Source: Pseudomonadota bacterium
Lineage (GTDB): Bacteria > Pseudomonadota > Gammaproteobacteria > Burkholderiales > Burkholderiaceae_C
NCBI GenBank assembly: GCA_021808445.1
Contig: JAKBBP010000001.1
Coordinates: 124,001 to 188,000 of the forward strand
Reading direction: 5' to 3'
DNA length: 64,000 nucleotides
Shown: positions 35,839-44,888 of the stretch, piece by piece
Position numbering within the stretch: position 1 is the stretch's first letter
Layout: every line of letters starts with the position of its first letter
Translations under genes and position numbers: made by a program
The notes under the pieces: model-generated
Database searches by the model: none
Told to the model about the DNA's origin: nothing
What the model saw: only the letters and a program-made list of their open reading frames with translations

Positions 35839-37625
35839 GGTCGCTTCTCCTGGGGAGCCTGGGGGGATGGGGCATTCCACGCCGCCGGCAGGCGCGAGCG
35901 GGCACGGCGCGCCGCGGCACCGTAGTCCTGGTCGGGTCGGGCCACAACCACGTAGCGGGGCGTGCTGTCGATGACCAGCAGCGGCAGTCCGAGCGCGCGC
36001 AGCGCCGGCAGTTCGCCGCTGGGCATGAAGGCCAGCGGCAGCTTCGCGCGCAGCCAGCGCGCGGCGAAATCGCGCAGCGTGGGGACCCACAGCGAGGGTT
36101 GCTGGTCGATGCCGAAATCGAGCTCGCCGCGGTATTGCACCACCGTGACCTCGCGCCGCAGGTAAAAGGGCAGCGTCTGGTCGTAGGTGGCCACCGTGTA
36201 GAAGGGCTGCCCCTTGTGCAGCCAGGGCCGGATGGCCGCGACCACGTCGCGCGTGGAGGCGGTGCGTCCGAGAATCTGGAAGGCCTGGGTGGCCACCGTC
36301 AGTCCGACGAACATGCTGCCCGCCAGGGCCAGCACCGCCAGGCTGCGGCGTCCGCGCCGCTCCCAGCGCAAGGCGGCGAGCGAGCCGCCCAGGCCCAGCA
36401 CCGCCGTGATCTCCAGCCACCAGCCGAAGCGCTGGACCAGCGCGCCCGGGGTCACCGCGGAGCCGGCCCGCCACAACTGGGTGAAGCCGATGCCGGCGGC
36501 CAGGCTGAGCAGCGCCCACAGCGCGAACTGCCAGCCCACGGCGCGCGCTGGCGCGCGTGCGAGATACTCGCCCAGCAGCAGGGCCAGCGCCGGGAACAGG
36601 GGCAGCACGTACGACGGCAGTTTGGAATGCGAAGCGCTGAAAAAGACGAAGATGAACCCCGTCCAGATCACCAGCACGCGCCGCGTGCGCAGCGAACCTG
36701 GGCTCTCATCGACCGGCGGACGCAGGCTGCGCATGCCGCTGCGCCACAGCGCCGGCGCCAGCGTGCCCAGCCAGGGCATGATGCCCAGCAGCACGATGGG
36801 CACGAAGTAGTACCAGGGGCCGGGGCGCGAAAGGTCCGGCGTGGCAAAGCGATCGAACTGCTGGTAGATGAAATAGAAGTGGAAGAACTCGGGGTTGCGC
36901 AGTTGCACCATCACATGCCAGGGCAGCGCCACGGCCAGCAGCAGGGCCAGCCCGGGAAGGATGTGCAGGCGACGCCACAGGCCCCACTCCAGGCTCCACA
37001 GCGTGTACAGCACCAGGGTCATGCCGGGGAAGGCCAGCCCGATGAGACCCTTGGACAGCAGCGACAGCCCCATGAACGCCCAGCAGGCCAGCATCCAGCC
37101 CCGCTCGGCGGCGCGCGAGACGCCATCGCGCTGGGCCAGCAGGAAGCTCAGCAGGCTGCCGCCGAGGCAGGCCGACACGCCCATGTCCAGGGTGTTGATG
37201 TGGCCCATGGCCAGCCAGTACACGCAACTCGCCAGCACCGCGCCGGCGTACAGCCCGGCGCGGCGCCCCCACAAGCGCCAGCCGGCCAGAGCGGTGAAGG
37301 CGATGCCGAACAAGCCGCTGAGTCCGGTCCACAGGCGCGCCTGCCATTGCCCGATGCCGAACAACTCGTAGCTCGCGGCCGTGGCCCAGTATTGCAGCGG
37401 GGGTTTCTCGAAATACTTGAATCCGTCCAGGCGCGGGGTGACCCAGTCGCCGGTGGCCACCATTTCACGCGGGATCTCGGCGTAGCGCCCTTCATCGGTG
37501 GGCACCAGGTCGCGCAGGCCCAGTACGCCCAGCCACAGCACGGCCAGCAGCGCGCCCAGCACCATCAGGGCGCGGCGCGAGGGCAGGGGGTCTCGGAGGC
37601 TTTCTTCGGAGGTGGAGTGGGTCAC
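35835..37625 (-). CDS. arnT: Ara4N lipid A transferase (ArnT, GT83)
   Basis: 596-residue multi-pass glycosyltransferase of the ArnT/PMT (GT-C) type. It attaches Ara4N to lipid A phosphates on the periplasmic side, lowering negative charge and giving resistance to polymyxin and cationic peptides. It begins with one helix ([19 protein letters not shown]), followed by the catalytic loop [18 protein letters not shown] (metal/acceptor Asp-Glu) and [12 protein letters not shown]. Ten or more further helices and a soluble C-terminal domain follow. First gene of the operon arnT-E/F-B-C-A(FT)-A(DH)-D. Confidence 0.93.
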   Translation of the reverse strand: MTHSTSEESLRDPLPSRRALMVLGALLAVLWLGVLGLRDLVPTDEGRYAEIPREMVATGDWVTPRLDGFKYFEKPPLQYWATAASYELFGIGQWQARLWTGLSGLFGIAFTALAGWRLWGRRAGLYAGAVLASCVYWLAMGHINTLDMGVSACLGGSLLSFLLAQRDGVSRAAERGWMLACWAFMGLSLLSKGLIGLAFPGMTLVLYTLWSLEWGLWRRLHILPGLALLLAVALPWHVMVQLRNPEFFHFYFIYQQFDRFATPDLSRPGPWYYFVPIVLLGIMPWLGTLAPALWRSGMRSLRPPVDESPGSLRTRRVLVIWTGFIFVFFSASHSKLPSYVLPLFPALALLLGEYLARAPARAVGWQFALWALLSLAAGIGFTQLWRAGSAVTPGALVQRFGWWLEITAVLGLGGSLAALRWERRGRRSLAVLALAGSMFVGLTVATQAFQILGRTASTRDVVAAIRPWLHKGQPFYTVATYDQTLPFYLRREVTVVQYRGELDFGIDQQPSLWVPTLRDFAARWLRAKLPLAFMPSGELPALRALGLPLLVIDSTPRYVVVARPDQDYGAAARRARSRLPAAWNAPSPQAPQEKRP

Positions 37626-37727
37626 GGCGGAGTGCGCAACGGTGCGCGGGCGGCATTTTAGCCGCGCGCCGCCCGCCCCCCGCGGGGCTCTCGGCGCCGC
37701 GGCCCCCTGGGGTGTTGCGACAGCCTG

Positions 37728-38846
37728 CTACAGCGCCAGCGCCTGCCGGGCCGGCAACAAGGGCAGGCCCAGCGCCTGGGCCACCGCCGGGTGGGTGATG
37801 TGCCCGAGGTGCACGTTCAGCCCGGCCAGCAGCTGCGGGTCTTCCGCGCAGGCGCGGGCCCAGCCCTTGCCGGCCAGGTCCAGCACGAAGGGCAGCGTGG
37901 CGTTGTTCAGCGCATGCGCGGACGAACGCGCCACCGCGCCGGGCATGTTGGCCACGCAGTAATGCACCACGCCGCATTCGACGTAGGTGGGATGGTCGTG
38001 GGTGGTCGGGCGCGAGGTCTCGAAGCAGCCGCCCTGGTCGATGGCCACGTCGACGACCACCGCGCCCGGGCGCATGCGTGCCAGCATGTCGCGCCGGACC
38101 AGCTTCGGCGCGGCGGCGCCCGGCACCAGCACCGCGCCGATCACCAGATCGGCACGCTCCAGCGCGGCTTCCAGGGCGTGCAGGGTCGCGTATTGCGTGC
38201 AGGCGCGGCCCTGGAACAGCTCGTCGAGCTCGCGCAGGCGGGGCAGGGATCGGTCCAGCACGGTCACGCGTGCGCCCAGGCCCGCGGCCATGCGCGCCGC
38301 GTGGGTGCCCACGGTGCCGCCGCCGATCACCAGCACGTCGCCGGGGGGCACGCCGGGCACGCCTCCCAGCAGCACGCCGCGTCCGCCGCCGGCCTTTTGC
38401 AAGGCCACCGCGCCGACCTGCACGGCCATGCGCCCGGCCACCTCGCTCATCGGCGCCAGCAGCGGCAACTGGCCGCGCGCGTCGGTGACGGTCTCGTAGG
38501 CGATGGCGGTGCATCCGCTGCGCAGCAGCCCTTGCGCCTGGCCCGGGTCGGGCGCGAGGTGAAGGTAGGTGAACAGCAGTTGCCCCGGGCGCAGCATGCG
38601 GCATTCGGCCGGCTGCGGCTCCTTCACCTTGACCACCATGTCGGCAAGGGCGAACACCTCCGGGGCCTCGGCGGTCATGCGCGCGCCGGCGGTTTCGTAG
38701 GCCGCATCGTCCGCGCCGATGCCCTCGCCGGCGCCAGCCTGCACCAGTACCTCGTGGCCTTGGTGCACGAGTTCGCGCACCGAGTCGGGCGTGAGCCCGA
38801 CCCGGTATTCGTGCACCTTGACTTCCTTGGGAACTCCTACCAGCAT
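37728..38846 (-). CDS. ald: Alanine dehydrogenase
   Basis: 372-residue NAD-dependent enzyme: L-alanine + NAD+ + water to pyruvate + ammonia + NADH. Family start [20 protein letters not shown], catalytic lysine region [11 protein letters not shown] and the HLAPD loop. The Rossmann motif is [19 protein letters not shown], and the [19 protein letters not shown] segment is diagnostic. Start set at the ATG at 38846, behind AGGAG; the open frame upstream to 38912 runs into the control region. It is divergent from an Lrp-type gene that probably regulates it. Confidence 0.93.
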   Translation of the reverse strand: MLVGVPKEVKVHEYRVGLTPDSVRELVHQGHEVLVQAGAGEGIGADDAAYETAGARMTAEAPEVFALADMVVKVKEPQPAECRMLRPGQLLFTYLHLAPDPGQAQGLLRSGCTAIAYETVTDARGQLPLLAPMSEVAGRMAVQVGAVALQKAGGGRGVLLGGVPGVPPGDVLVIGGGTVGTHAARMAAGLGARVTVLDRSLPRLRELDELFQGRACTQYATLHALEAALERADLVIGAVLVPGAAAPKLVRRDMLARMRPGAVVVDVAIDQGGCFETSRPTTHDHPTYVECGVVHYCVANMPGAVARSSAHALNNATLPFVLDLAGKGWARACAEDPQLLAGLNVHLGHITHPAVAQALGLPLLPARQALAL

Positions 38847-39030
38847 GCTGCGCACTCCTGCTTCGGGGAATGTCCACGATCGAGCGTCATCATGACGCAG
38901 GACACAATCCAAGTATCACGCTAGGGACATGCGAAATCACATGAAGAAAACACTATTTTCTGCAATCCATCAACAAATTATTTGCAGTTAAAGGCGCAGA
39001 ATTGTTGGCATTCCAACGGAGGCTACTGGG
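38847..39030. promoter_or_regulatory. Divergent ald / Lrp-type regulator control region with dyads
   Basis: 184-bp AT-rich island in otherwise GC-rich DNA. It holds a perfect 15-bp inverted repeat, GCGTCAT-C-ATGACGC, at 38884-38898. Two further AT-rich dyads follow: GAAAA-N5-TTTTC at 38946-38960, and TGCAA/TTGCA arms at 38961-38986 enclosing CAAAT-T-ATTTG. Lrp/AsnC proteins bind such AT-rich palindromes, often in series. Binding by the adjacent regulator is inferred. Confidence 0.6.
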
Positions 39031-39492
39031 ATGACCGAACTTGATCGTTTCGACCGCAGCATTCTGTCCTTGCTGCAAGGCAATGCGCGCATGGCCAACA
39101 CCGAGCTGGCCGAACGCGTGGGCTTGTCCCCGTCGGCCTGTCTGCGACGGGTGCAACGCCTGGAAAAGGTGGGCATCATCGCCGGCTACGTGGCCTTGCT
39201 GGATCCGCAGGTGGTGGGGCGTGCCAGCACGATCTTCGTCGAAGTGACCTTGCAGTCGCAGACCGAGGAGGCGCTGGCGGCCTTCGAGCAAGCCGTCAGC
39301 GCCTGCGCCGACGTGCTGGAATGTCACTTGACCTCGGGGGATTTCGACTACCTGTTACGGGTCGCGGTATCCAGCCAGCAGGAGTATGAGCGCGTGCACA
39401 AGCGCGAGTTGGCGCGTCTGCCCCATGTCGCGCGCGTCAAGGGCGTGTTCGCGCTGCGCACCGTGAGCAGGCGCACCGACTATCCGCTGTAG
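39031..39492 (+). CDS. Lrp/AsnC-family transcriptional regulator
   Basis: 153-residue feast/famine regulator. The N-terminal HTH (FDRSILSLLQGNARMANTELAERVGLSPSACLRRV, read in two parts) is followed by a hinge and a C-terminal RAM ligand-binding domain, with the typical CHLTSGDFDYLLRVAV segment. Start ATG at 39031 after GGAGG. Divergent from ald, so it likely senses alanine or another amino acid and controls ald, as related ald-linked regulators do (inference). Confidence 0.92.
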   Translation: MTELDRFDRSILSLLQGNARMANTELAERVGLSPSACLRRVQRLEKVGIIAGYVALLDPQVVGRASTIFVEVTLQSQTEEALAAFEQAVSACADVLECHLTSGDFDYLLRVAVSSQQEYERVHKRELARLPHVARVKGVFALRTVSRRTDYPL

Positions 39493-39504
39493 ACGAGCCT
39501 GGGC

Positions 39505-39529
39505 GGGGCGGGCGGCGGGCGCCCGCCCC
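39505..39529 (+). terminator. GC hairpin after the Lrp-type gene
   Basis: GGGGCGGGC (39505-39513), 7-nt loop, GCCCGCCCC (39521-39529): a perfect 9-bp stem starting 13 bases after the stop and followed by GATCTCTC. It separates the regulator from the SOS cassette. Confidence 0.6.
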
Positions 39530-39543
39530 GATCTCTCAAAGGA

Positions 39544-39559
39544 CTGTATTTTTATACAG
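39544..39559 (+). promoter_or_regulatory. LexA (SOS) box of the imuA-imuB-dnaE2 cassette
   Basis: CTGTATTTTTATACAG is a perfect CTGT-N8-ACAG LexA operator with an AT-only centre, 72 bp before imuA. LexA repression of imuA/imuB/dnaE2 is well established for this cassette. Confidence 0.92.
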
Positions 39560-39631
39560 TTTTTCGGTAGGCTTCGCTTCCCGCCCGGACATCCGGGCGC
39601 CATCGATCATCGATGTTCGCGAGGCCGTCCG

Positions 39632-40432
39632 ATGTCCGCCGTCGTTTCCTCCCTGTTGTCGTCTTCCGGGCTCGCCGCTCGTGTCTGGCGCGGCACCGAT
39701 CTCGGGCACGCCGGCGCCCCGGTGCTGCACAGCGGCTGGGCTCGGCTCGATGCCGAGCTGCCCGGGGGGGGCTGGCCTTGTGGCGCCCTGACCGAGTTGC
39801 TGGTTCCGCGGGCCGCGCTGCTGGAGTGGCGCCTGCTGGGCACGGCCTTGCGCGCCGCGCTGCGCCCGGGTGGGCTCCTGGTGCTGGTGGGCCCGCCGGC
39901 GGTGCCCTATCTGCCGGGGTTGCGGGACCAGGGCATCGACCCCGCGCAACTGGTGTGGGTGCGCAGCCGCGACGCCGGCCAGAGCCTGTGGGCCGCCGAG
40001 CAGGTGTTGCGCGCGGGAGGCGCGGCCGCGGTGCTGGCGTGGCTGCCGAGTTGCCGCGCCGAGGCCCTGCGTCGCTTGCAGGCCCACGCCCAGGAAGGCC
40101 GTGCCCCGGTGTTCGCGCTGCGTCCCGAGCAGGCGCGCGCCGAGGCTTCGCCGGCGCCTTTGCGCGTGCATGCGCGGCCCGGGGAGCCCTGGGAGCTGCG
40201 CGTCCAGGTCCTCAAGCGCCGCGGTCCGGCCCATGAGCAGGAGCTGCGCCTGGCCTCGCGGCCCGCGGGGCTCGCCCAGGCCATGGTCGAGACGCCCGGG
40301 TCCTGCGCAGGCATCGCGGCGTCGCGGGGGTGGGGCGCAGAGGCGCTGGAAGATCCTGTTGGCGAAACGCACCGGGTACCCGGGGAGCATGGCGATGCTA
40401 TGGGTCGCATTGCTGGCCTGCGCCTGGCCTGA
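39632..40432 (+). CDS. imuA: SOS mutagenesis cell-division-inhibitor-like protein ImuA
   Basis: 266-residue RecA/SulA-like protein of the damage-inducible mutagenesis cassette. The N-terminal half (LDAELPGGGWPCGALTELL) resembles the RecA core, and the LWAAEQVLRAGGAAAVLAWLP stretch is typical of ImuA. In this family ImuA acts with ImuB and DnaE2 in error-prone translesion synthesis. The C-terminal ~40 residues, read in the zone overlapping imuB, look unconserved. The ATG at 39632 lies 72 bp after a LexA box. Confidence 0.88.
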   Translation: MSAVVSSLLSSSGLAARVWRGTDLGHAGAPVLHSGWARLDAELPGGGWPCGALTELLVPRAALLEWRLLGTALRAALRPGGLLVLVGPPAVPYLPGLRDQGIDPAQLVWVRSRDAGQSLWAAEQVLRAGGAAAVLAWLPSCRAEALRRLQAHAQEGRAPVFALRPEQARAEASPAPLRVHARPGEPWELRVQVLKRRGPAHEQELRLASRPAGLAQAMVETPGSCAGIAASRGWGAEALEDPVGETHRVPGEHGDAMGRIAGLRLA

Positions 40433-41720
40433 GCCGAGCGGCGCGGCCGAGGCCGCCGCGGCGACCGCGCATGCGCTGGCCGTCTGGGGCCTGCAGTTCA
40501 CGCCGCGCGTGGTGCTGCTGGAGCGCGCGGTGCTGCTCGAGCTCGAACGCAGCCTGCGCCTTTTCGGCGGGCAGGAGGCCCTGCGGCGGCGCATCGAGAA
40601 ACACTCGGCCGAGCTCGGCGCCGCGGGCCAGGCCTGGGCCGCAACGGCCCTGGGGGCGCTGGCGCTGGCACGTGCGGCGGCGACGTCGACGCCGCCACGC
40701 GAGCTGGGTCGGGCGCTGGATGCGCTGCCGCTGCAATGTCTGGATGCCGCAGCCGGACAGGCGGCGCTGCTGCAGCGTCTGGGTTGCCGAAGGCTGGGCG
40801 ATGTGCGGCGCCTGCCGCGCGAGGGCCTGGCCCGACGTTGCGGCCCGCAGCTGCTGCAGCAGCTCGACCAGGCCTATGGCCTGCGGGCCGAGCAGCATGC
40901 CTGGTTCAGCCTGCCGCAGGTCTTTCGTGCCCGCCTGGAGCTGCCAGCCCGGGTGGAGGATGCGCAGGCACTGCTGTTCGGCGCGCGGCGCCTGTTGCTG
41001 CAACTCGAGGGGTGGCTGGGCGCGCGCCAGGCTGGCGCCACGGCGCTGCGCCTGCGCTGGCGCTTCGATACCTCGCGCAGCCACGACGGATGGGGCGAGC
41101 TGGCGCTGCGCACCGCGTTGCCGCTGCGCAGCGCCGAGCAGCTCGCGGGCCTGCTGGCCGAGCATCTGGCCCGGCTGCGCCTGCCGGCTCCGGTGAGCGA
41201 GCTGGAGCTGGAGTTGCAGGACAGGCTGGCGCTGGCCGGCACCACCGCCAGCCTGTTGCCCGGGGCGTCGGCGCAGGACGCGGGGGTGTCGCGTGATCTG
41301 GTGCTGGCGCTGCAGCGCGTGGCCGCGCGCCTGGGGGCGCAGCAGGTGCTGCAGGGGGTCGTGCTGCCCGACCATCGTCCCGAATGGCAGCAGGCCTGGC
41401 ATGCCCTGGGCGAGGCCCCGCGCGACGCGGCGACGGCGAGCGCGGGATCCGCCGGGCCGCGCCCGGGTTTCCTGCTGCGACGCCCCTTGCCACTGCGCAG
41501 CCGCGGCGGACTGCCGATGTGGCAGGGGGAGCTGCGCCTGCTGCTGGGGCCGCAGCGCATCGAAGGGGGCTGGTGGCAGCGCGACGAGGCCGGCGGCACG
41601 TGTCACGTGGCGCGCGACTACTGGGTGGCCGCCAATGAGCGCTCCGGCCTGCTGTGGGTGTTTCGCAGCCGCGAGCGCGAAGCGCACGCCCAATGGTTCC
41701 TGCATGGCGTGTTCGCCTGA
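40389..41720 (+). CDS. imuB: ImuB, Y-family polymerase-like protein without polymerase active site
   Basis: 443-residue Y-family DNA polymerase homologue. It begins MAMLWVALLACAWPEPSGA; this N-terminal strand lacks the acidic metal ligands of active Y-family enzymes, as expected for ImuB, which serves as a beta-clamp-binding hub for ImuA and DnaE2. Fingers/thumb-like features are visible (LQRLGCRRLGDVRRLPREGLARR). The C-terminal WQGELRLLLGPQRIEGGWW and DYWVAANERSGLLWVFR are typical. The ATG at 40389 follows GGGGAGC and overlaps imuA by 44 bp; a second ATG at 40395 is possible. Confidence 0.88.
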   Translation: MAMLWVALLACAWPEPSGAAEAAAATAHALAVWGLQFTPRVVLLERAVLLELERSLRLFGGQEALRRRIEKHSAELGAAGQAWAATALGALALARAAATSTPPRELGRALDALPLQCLDAAAGQAALLQRLGCRRLGDVRRLPREGLARRCGPQLLQQLDQAYGLRAEQHAWFSLPQVFRARLELPARVEDAQALLFGARRLLLQLEGWLGARQAGATALRLRWRFDTSRSHDGWGELALRTALPLRSAEQLAGLLAEHLARLRLPAPVSELELELQDRLALAGTTASLLPGASAQDAGVSRDLVLALQRVAARLGAQQVLQGVVLPDHRPEWQQAWHALGEAPRDAATASAGSAGPRPGFLLRRPLPLRSRGGLPMWQGELRLLLGPQRIEGGWWQRDEAGGTCHVARDYWVAANERSGLLWVFRSREREAHAQWFLHGVFA

Positions 41721-41744
41721 GCCCGCGGACCCGGAGCCCTTGCC

Positions 41745-44700
41745 ATGTCCCAGGCGTACGCGGCGCTGCGCTGCATGTCCAATTTCAGTTTCCTGCGCGG
41801 CGCCAGCCATCCCGAGGAACTGGTGCGCCGTGCCGGTGAACTGGGCTACACGGCCCTGGCGCTGACCGACGAATGCTCCCTGGCTGGCGTGGTGCGCGCC
41901 CACGTGGCAGCGCGCGAGGCAGGGGTGAAGCTGTTGCTGGGAAGCCAGTTCCGCCTGCGCCTGGACCACGAGCACGAGGCGGTGCTGGTGCTGCTGGCGC
42001 GGCATCGTGCGGACTACGCTGTCTTGTGCCGATTCATCACCGCATTGCGCCGTGCCTCGCCCAAGGGCAGCTATCGCCTGGAGCTCGAGGCCCTGCTGCG
42101 CCAGCCCCCCGGCGCCTGCCTGGGCGTGCTGTGCCTGCCGCGCCGGGCCGACGATGCACGGCTGCTCGGCTGGGCCGCCGCGTTGCGCGAGGGCTTGGGC
42201 TCCACGCTGCGACTGGGCGTGGAGCTGCATCGCGAGCTGGACGACGCGCGCTGGCTGCAGCGCCTGCACGCGCTGTCGGGGCGGCTGGGCATGGAGCTCG
42301 TGGCCTGCCCCGACGTGCAGATGCACGCCGCCTCGCGCCAGCCGCTGCACGACACGCTGTGCGCCATCCGCCTGGGGCGTGAGCTGGCGCGCTGCGGCCT
42401 GGAGCTGCAACCCAATGCCGAGCGCGCGCTGCAGGGTCTGGAGCAGTTGGGCCGGCGCTACCCGGTCGAGCTCCTCGAGCGCAGCGCGCAGCTGGCGGAC
42501 AGCTGCGTGTTCTCCCTCGAGGAGCTGCGTTACAACTATCCCCGCGAAGTGGTGCCGCCAGGCCTGCAGGCCGACGAACACCTGCGCCGGCGGGTGTTCG
42601 AGGGGGCCTGGCGGCGCTGGCCGGGGGGGCCCGACGCGGCGATGCGCGAACTCATCGAGCACGAACTCGCGCTCATCGCCGAGCTCGGCTATGCGCATTA
42701 CTTTCTCACCGTCGACGACATCGTGGGCTTTGCACGCTCGCGGGGCATCCTGTGTCAGGGGCGCGGCTCGGCGGCCAACAGCGTGGTGTGCTGGTGCCTG
42801 GGGGTGACCGAGGTCGATCCGGCGCGCATGCAGGTGTTGTTCGAGCGATTCATCAGCCGCGAGCGCAACGAGCCGCCGGACATCGATGTCGACTTCGAGC
42901 ACGAGCGTCGCGAGGAGGTGATTCAGTACCTGTATGCCAAGTACGGGCGTGAGCGCGCGGCCCTGACCGCCAGCGTCATCACCTACCGACCGCGCAGCGC
43001 CATCCGCGACGTCGGCAAGGCGCTGGGTTTCGCGCCGGAGACCGTCGATCGCCTGGCGCGCAACGTGCAATGGTGGGACGGACGCGAGATCGCCGCCGAG
43101 CGCCTGCTCGAGGCCGGCCTGGACCCCGCCGATCTGGGGGTGCGCCAGTGGATGGCGCTGGTGCGCGCGCTGCTGGGTTTTCCCCGCCACCTGTCGCAGC
43201 ACACGGGGGGCTTCGTGCTCAGCGGCGATCCGCTGCACGAACTGGTGCCGGTGGAGAACGCGGCGATGCCCGGGCGCACGGTGATCGAGTGGGACAAGGA
43301 CGACCTGGACGCGATGGGCATGCTCAAGGTGGATGTGCTGGCACTGGGCATGCTCACGGCGATCCGCAAGTCCCTGGATCTGATCGGCGCCGCGCGCGGA
43401 CGACCCTTTGCGATGCAGGACATCCCGCCCGAGGACCCGGCGACCTACGACATGCTGTGCGCGGCCGACTCGGTGGGGGTGTTCCAGGTGGAGTCGCGCG
43501 CCCAGCAGGGCATGCTGCCGCGCCTGCGCCCGCGCTGTTTCTACGACCTGGTGGTGGAGGTGGCGATCGTGCGCCCGGGGCCGATCCAGGGCGGCATGGT
43601 GCATCCCTACCTGCGGCGGCGTCAGGGCCTGGAGCCGGTGCACTACCCCAGCCCGGCACTGCGCCAGGCGCTGCAGCGCACGCTGGGCGTGCCGGTGTTC
43701 CAGGAGCAGGTGATGCAGATCAGCATGCTGGCTGCCGGGTTCAGCGCCGGCCAGGCCGACGGGCTGCGCCGCGCGATGGCGGCGTGGCGCCGCAAGGGAT
43801 CGCTGCAGGTCTGGCGGGATCGCCTGGTCGGTGGCATGGTCGAGCGGGGCTACGACCCGGCTTTCGCCGAGCAGATCTACGCCCAGGTGCAGGGTTTTTC
43901 CGAGTACGGATTTCCCGAGAGCCACGCGGCGTCCTTCGCCTTGCTGGTGTATGCCAGCGCCTGGATCAAGCGCCACCATCCCGCGCAGTTCCTGGCCGCG
44001 CTGCTCAACAGCCAGCCCATGGGGTTCTACACCCCCTCCCAACTGGTGCAGGATGCAAGGCGCCACGGCGTGCGCGTGCTGCCGCCCGACGTGCAGGCCA
44101 GTCGCTGGGACAGCCGGATCGAAGGTGCCGCCGTACGCCTGGGCCTGCGCCTGGTGCGCGGCTTCGGGCAGCAGGCAGCGCGGCGTATCGAGGCGGCGCG
44201 CGCCGACGGCGCCTTTCTCGATGCGGTGGACCTGGCGCGCCGCGCGGCGCTGGCGGGCAGCGACATGCGCCTGCTGGCCGCCGCCGACGCCTTGCGCAGC
44301 CTGGCCGGACACCGGCGCCAGCAGGTGTGGCAGGCCGCCGCGGTGCACGCGCTGCCGCCGCTGCTGCGTGACGCGGCGCCCGCCGAGCCCGGACTGGATC
44401 TGAGCGCGCCGTCGGAGGGGGAAGACGTGGTTTTCGACTATGCCGCCACCGGCCTGAGCCTGCGCCGGCATCCGCTGGCGCTCTTGCGCGAGCGCCTGCA
44501 TCCGCGCTGGCTGCGGGCCGCGCAGCTGGCCACGCTGCCCGACGGCAGCCGCGCGCGCGCCTGCGGCCTGGTCACGCTGCGCCAGCAACCCGAGACGGCG
44601 CGCGGAACCACCTTCGTGTCCCTGGAGGACGAGACCGGAGTGGTGCAGGTGATCTGCTGGAAAAGCCTGCGCGAGCGCCAGCGGCAGGTGTTGTTGCGGG

Positions 44701-44828
44701 CGCGACTGCTGGCGGTGGCCGGACGTTGGCAGAGCGACGGCGCGGTGGGCAGCCTGCTGGCCGAGCGCCTGTTCGATCTCACGCCCCTGCTCGGAGAGCT
44801 TCCCACCGTGTCCCGCGATTTCCATTGA
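41745..44828 (+). CDS. dnaE2: Error-prone DNA polymerase III alpha subunit DnaE2
   Basis: 1027-residue C-family polymerase (ImuC) for SOS-induced translesion synthesis. The N-terminal PHP domain starts YAALRCMSNFSFLRGASHPEEL. The polymerase core includes CQGRGSAANSVVCWCLGVT and the catalytic acidic motif PPDIDVDFEHERREEV. Next come FPRHLSQHTGGFVLS and the fingers region. A C-terminal OB-fold lies around RARACGLVTLRQQPETARGT. Shorter than replicative DnaE1 (about 1160 residues), as expected. It follows imuB by 24 bp in the LexA-controlled operon. Confidence 0.94.
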   Translation: MSQAYAALRCMSNFSFLRGASHPEELVRRAGELGYTALALTDECSLAGVVRAHVAAREAGVKLLLGSQFRLRLDHEHEAVLVLLARHRADYAVLCRFITALRRASPKGSYRLELEALLRQPPGACLGVLCLPRRADDARLLGWAAALREGLGSTLRLGVELHRELDDARWLQRLHALSGRLGMELVACPDVQMHAASRQPLHDTLCAIRLGRELARCGLELQPNAERALQGLEQLGRRYPVELLERSAQLADSCVFSLEELRYNYPREVVPPGLQADEHLRRRVFEGAWRRWPGGPDAAMRELIEHELALIAELGYAHYFLTVDDIVGFARSRGILCQGRGSAANSVVCWCLGVTEVDPARMQVLFERFISRERNEPPDIDVDFEHERREEVIQYLYAKYGRERAALTASVITYRPRSAIRDVGKALGFAPETVDRLARNVQWWDGREIAAERLLEAGLDPADLGVRQWMALVRALLGFPRHLSQHTGGFVLSGDPLHELVPVENAAMPGRTVIEWDKDDLDAMGMLKVDVLALGMLTAIRKSLDLIGAARGRPFAMQDIPPEDPATYDMLCAADSVGVFQVESRAQQGMLPRLRPRCFYDLVVEVAIVRPGPIQGGMVHPYLRRRQGLEPVHYPSPALRQALQRTLGVPVFQEQVMQISMLAAGFSAGQADGLRRAMAAWRRKGSLQVWRDRLVGGMVERGYDPAFAEQIYAQVQGFSEYGFPESHAASFALLVYASAWIKRHHPAQFLAALLNSQPMGFYTPSQLVQDARRHGVRVLPPDVQASRWDSRIEGAAVRLGLRLVRGFGQQAARRIEAARADGAFLDAVDLARRAALAGSDMRLLAAADALRSLAGHRRQQVWQAAAVHALPPLLRDAAPAEPGLDLSAPSEGEDVVFDYAATGLSLRRHPLALLRERLHPRWLRAAQLATLPDGSRARACGLVTLRQQPETARGTTFVSLEDETGVVQVICWKSLRERQRQVLLRARLLAVAGRWQSDGAVGSLLAERLFDLTPLLGELPTVSRDFH

Positions 44829-44888
44829 ATCCGCACGCCGATCCTGGGGTGGACCGTCGCGGGCGGATGGGTTCAAAATCCAGGCCCC

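Noticed and set aside
37626..37727. PmrA/PhoP-type operator before arnT
   Set aside because: Only a possible -10 (TAAAAT on the minus strand at 37655-37660) was seen; no direct repeats of a PmrA or PhoP box could be found.
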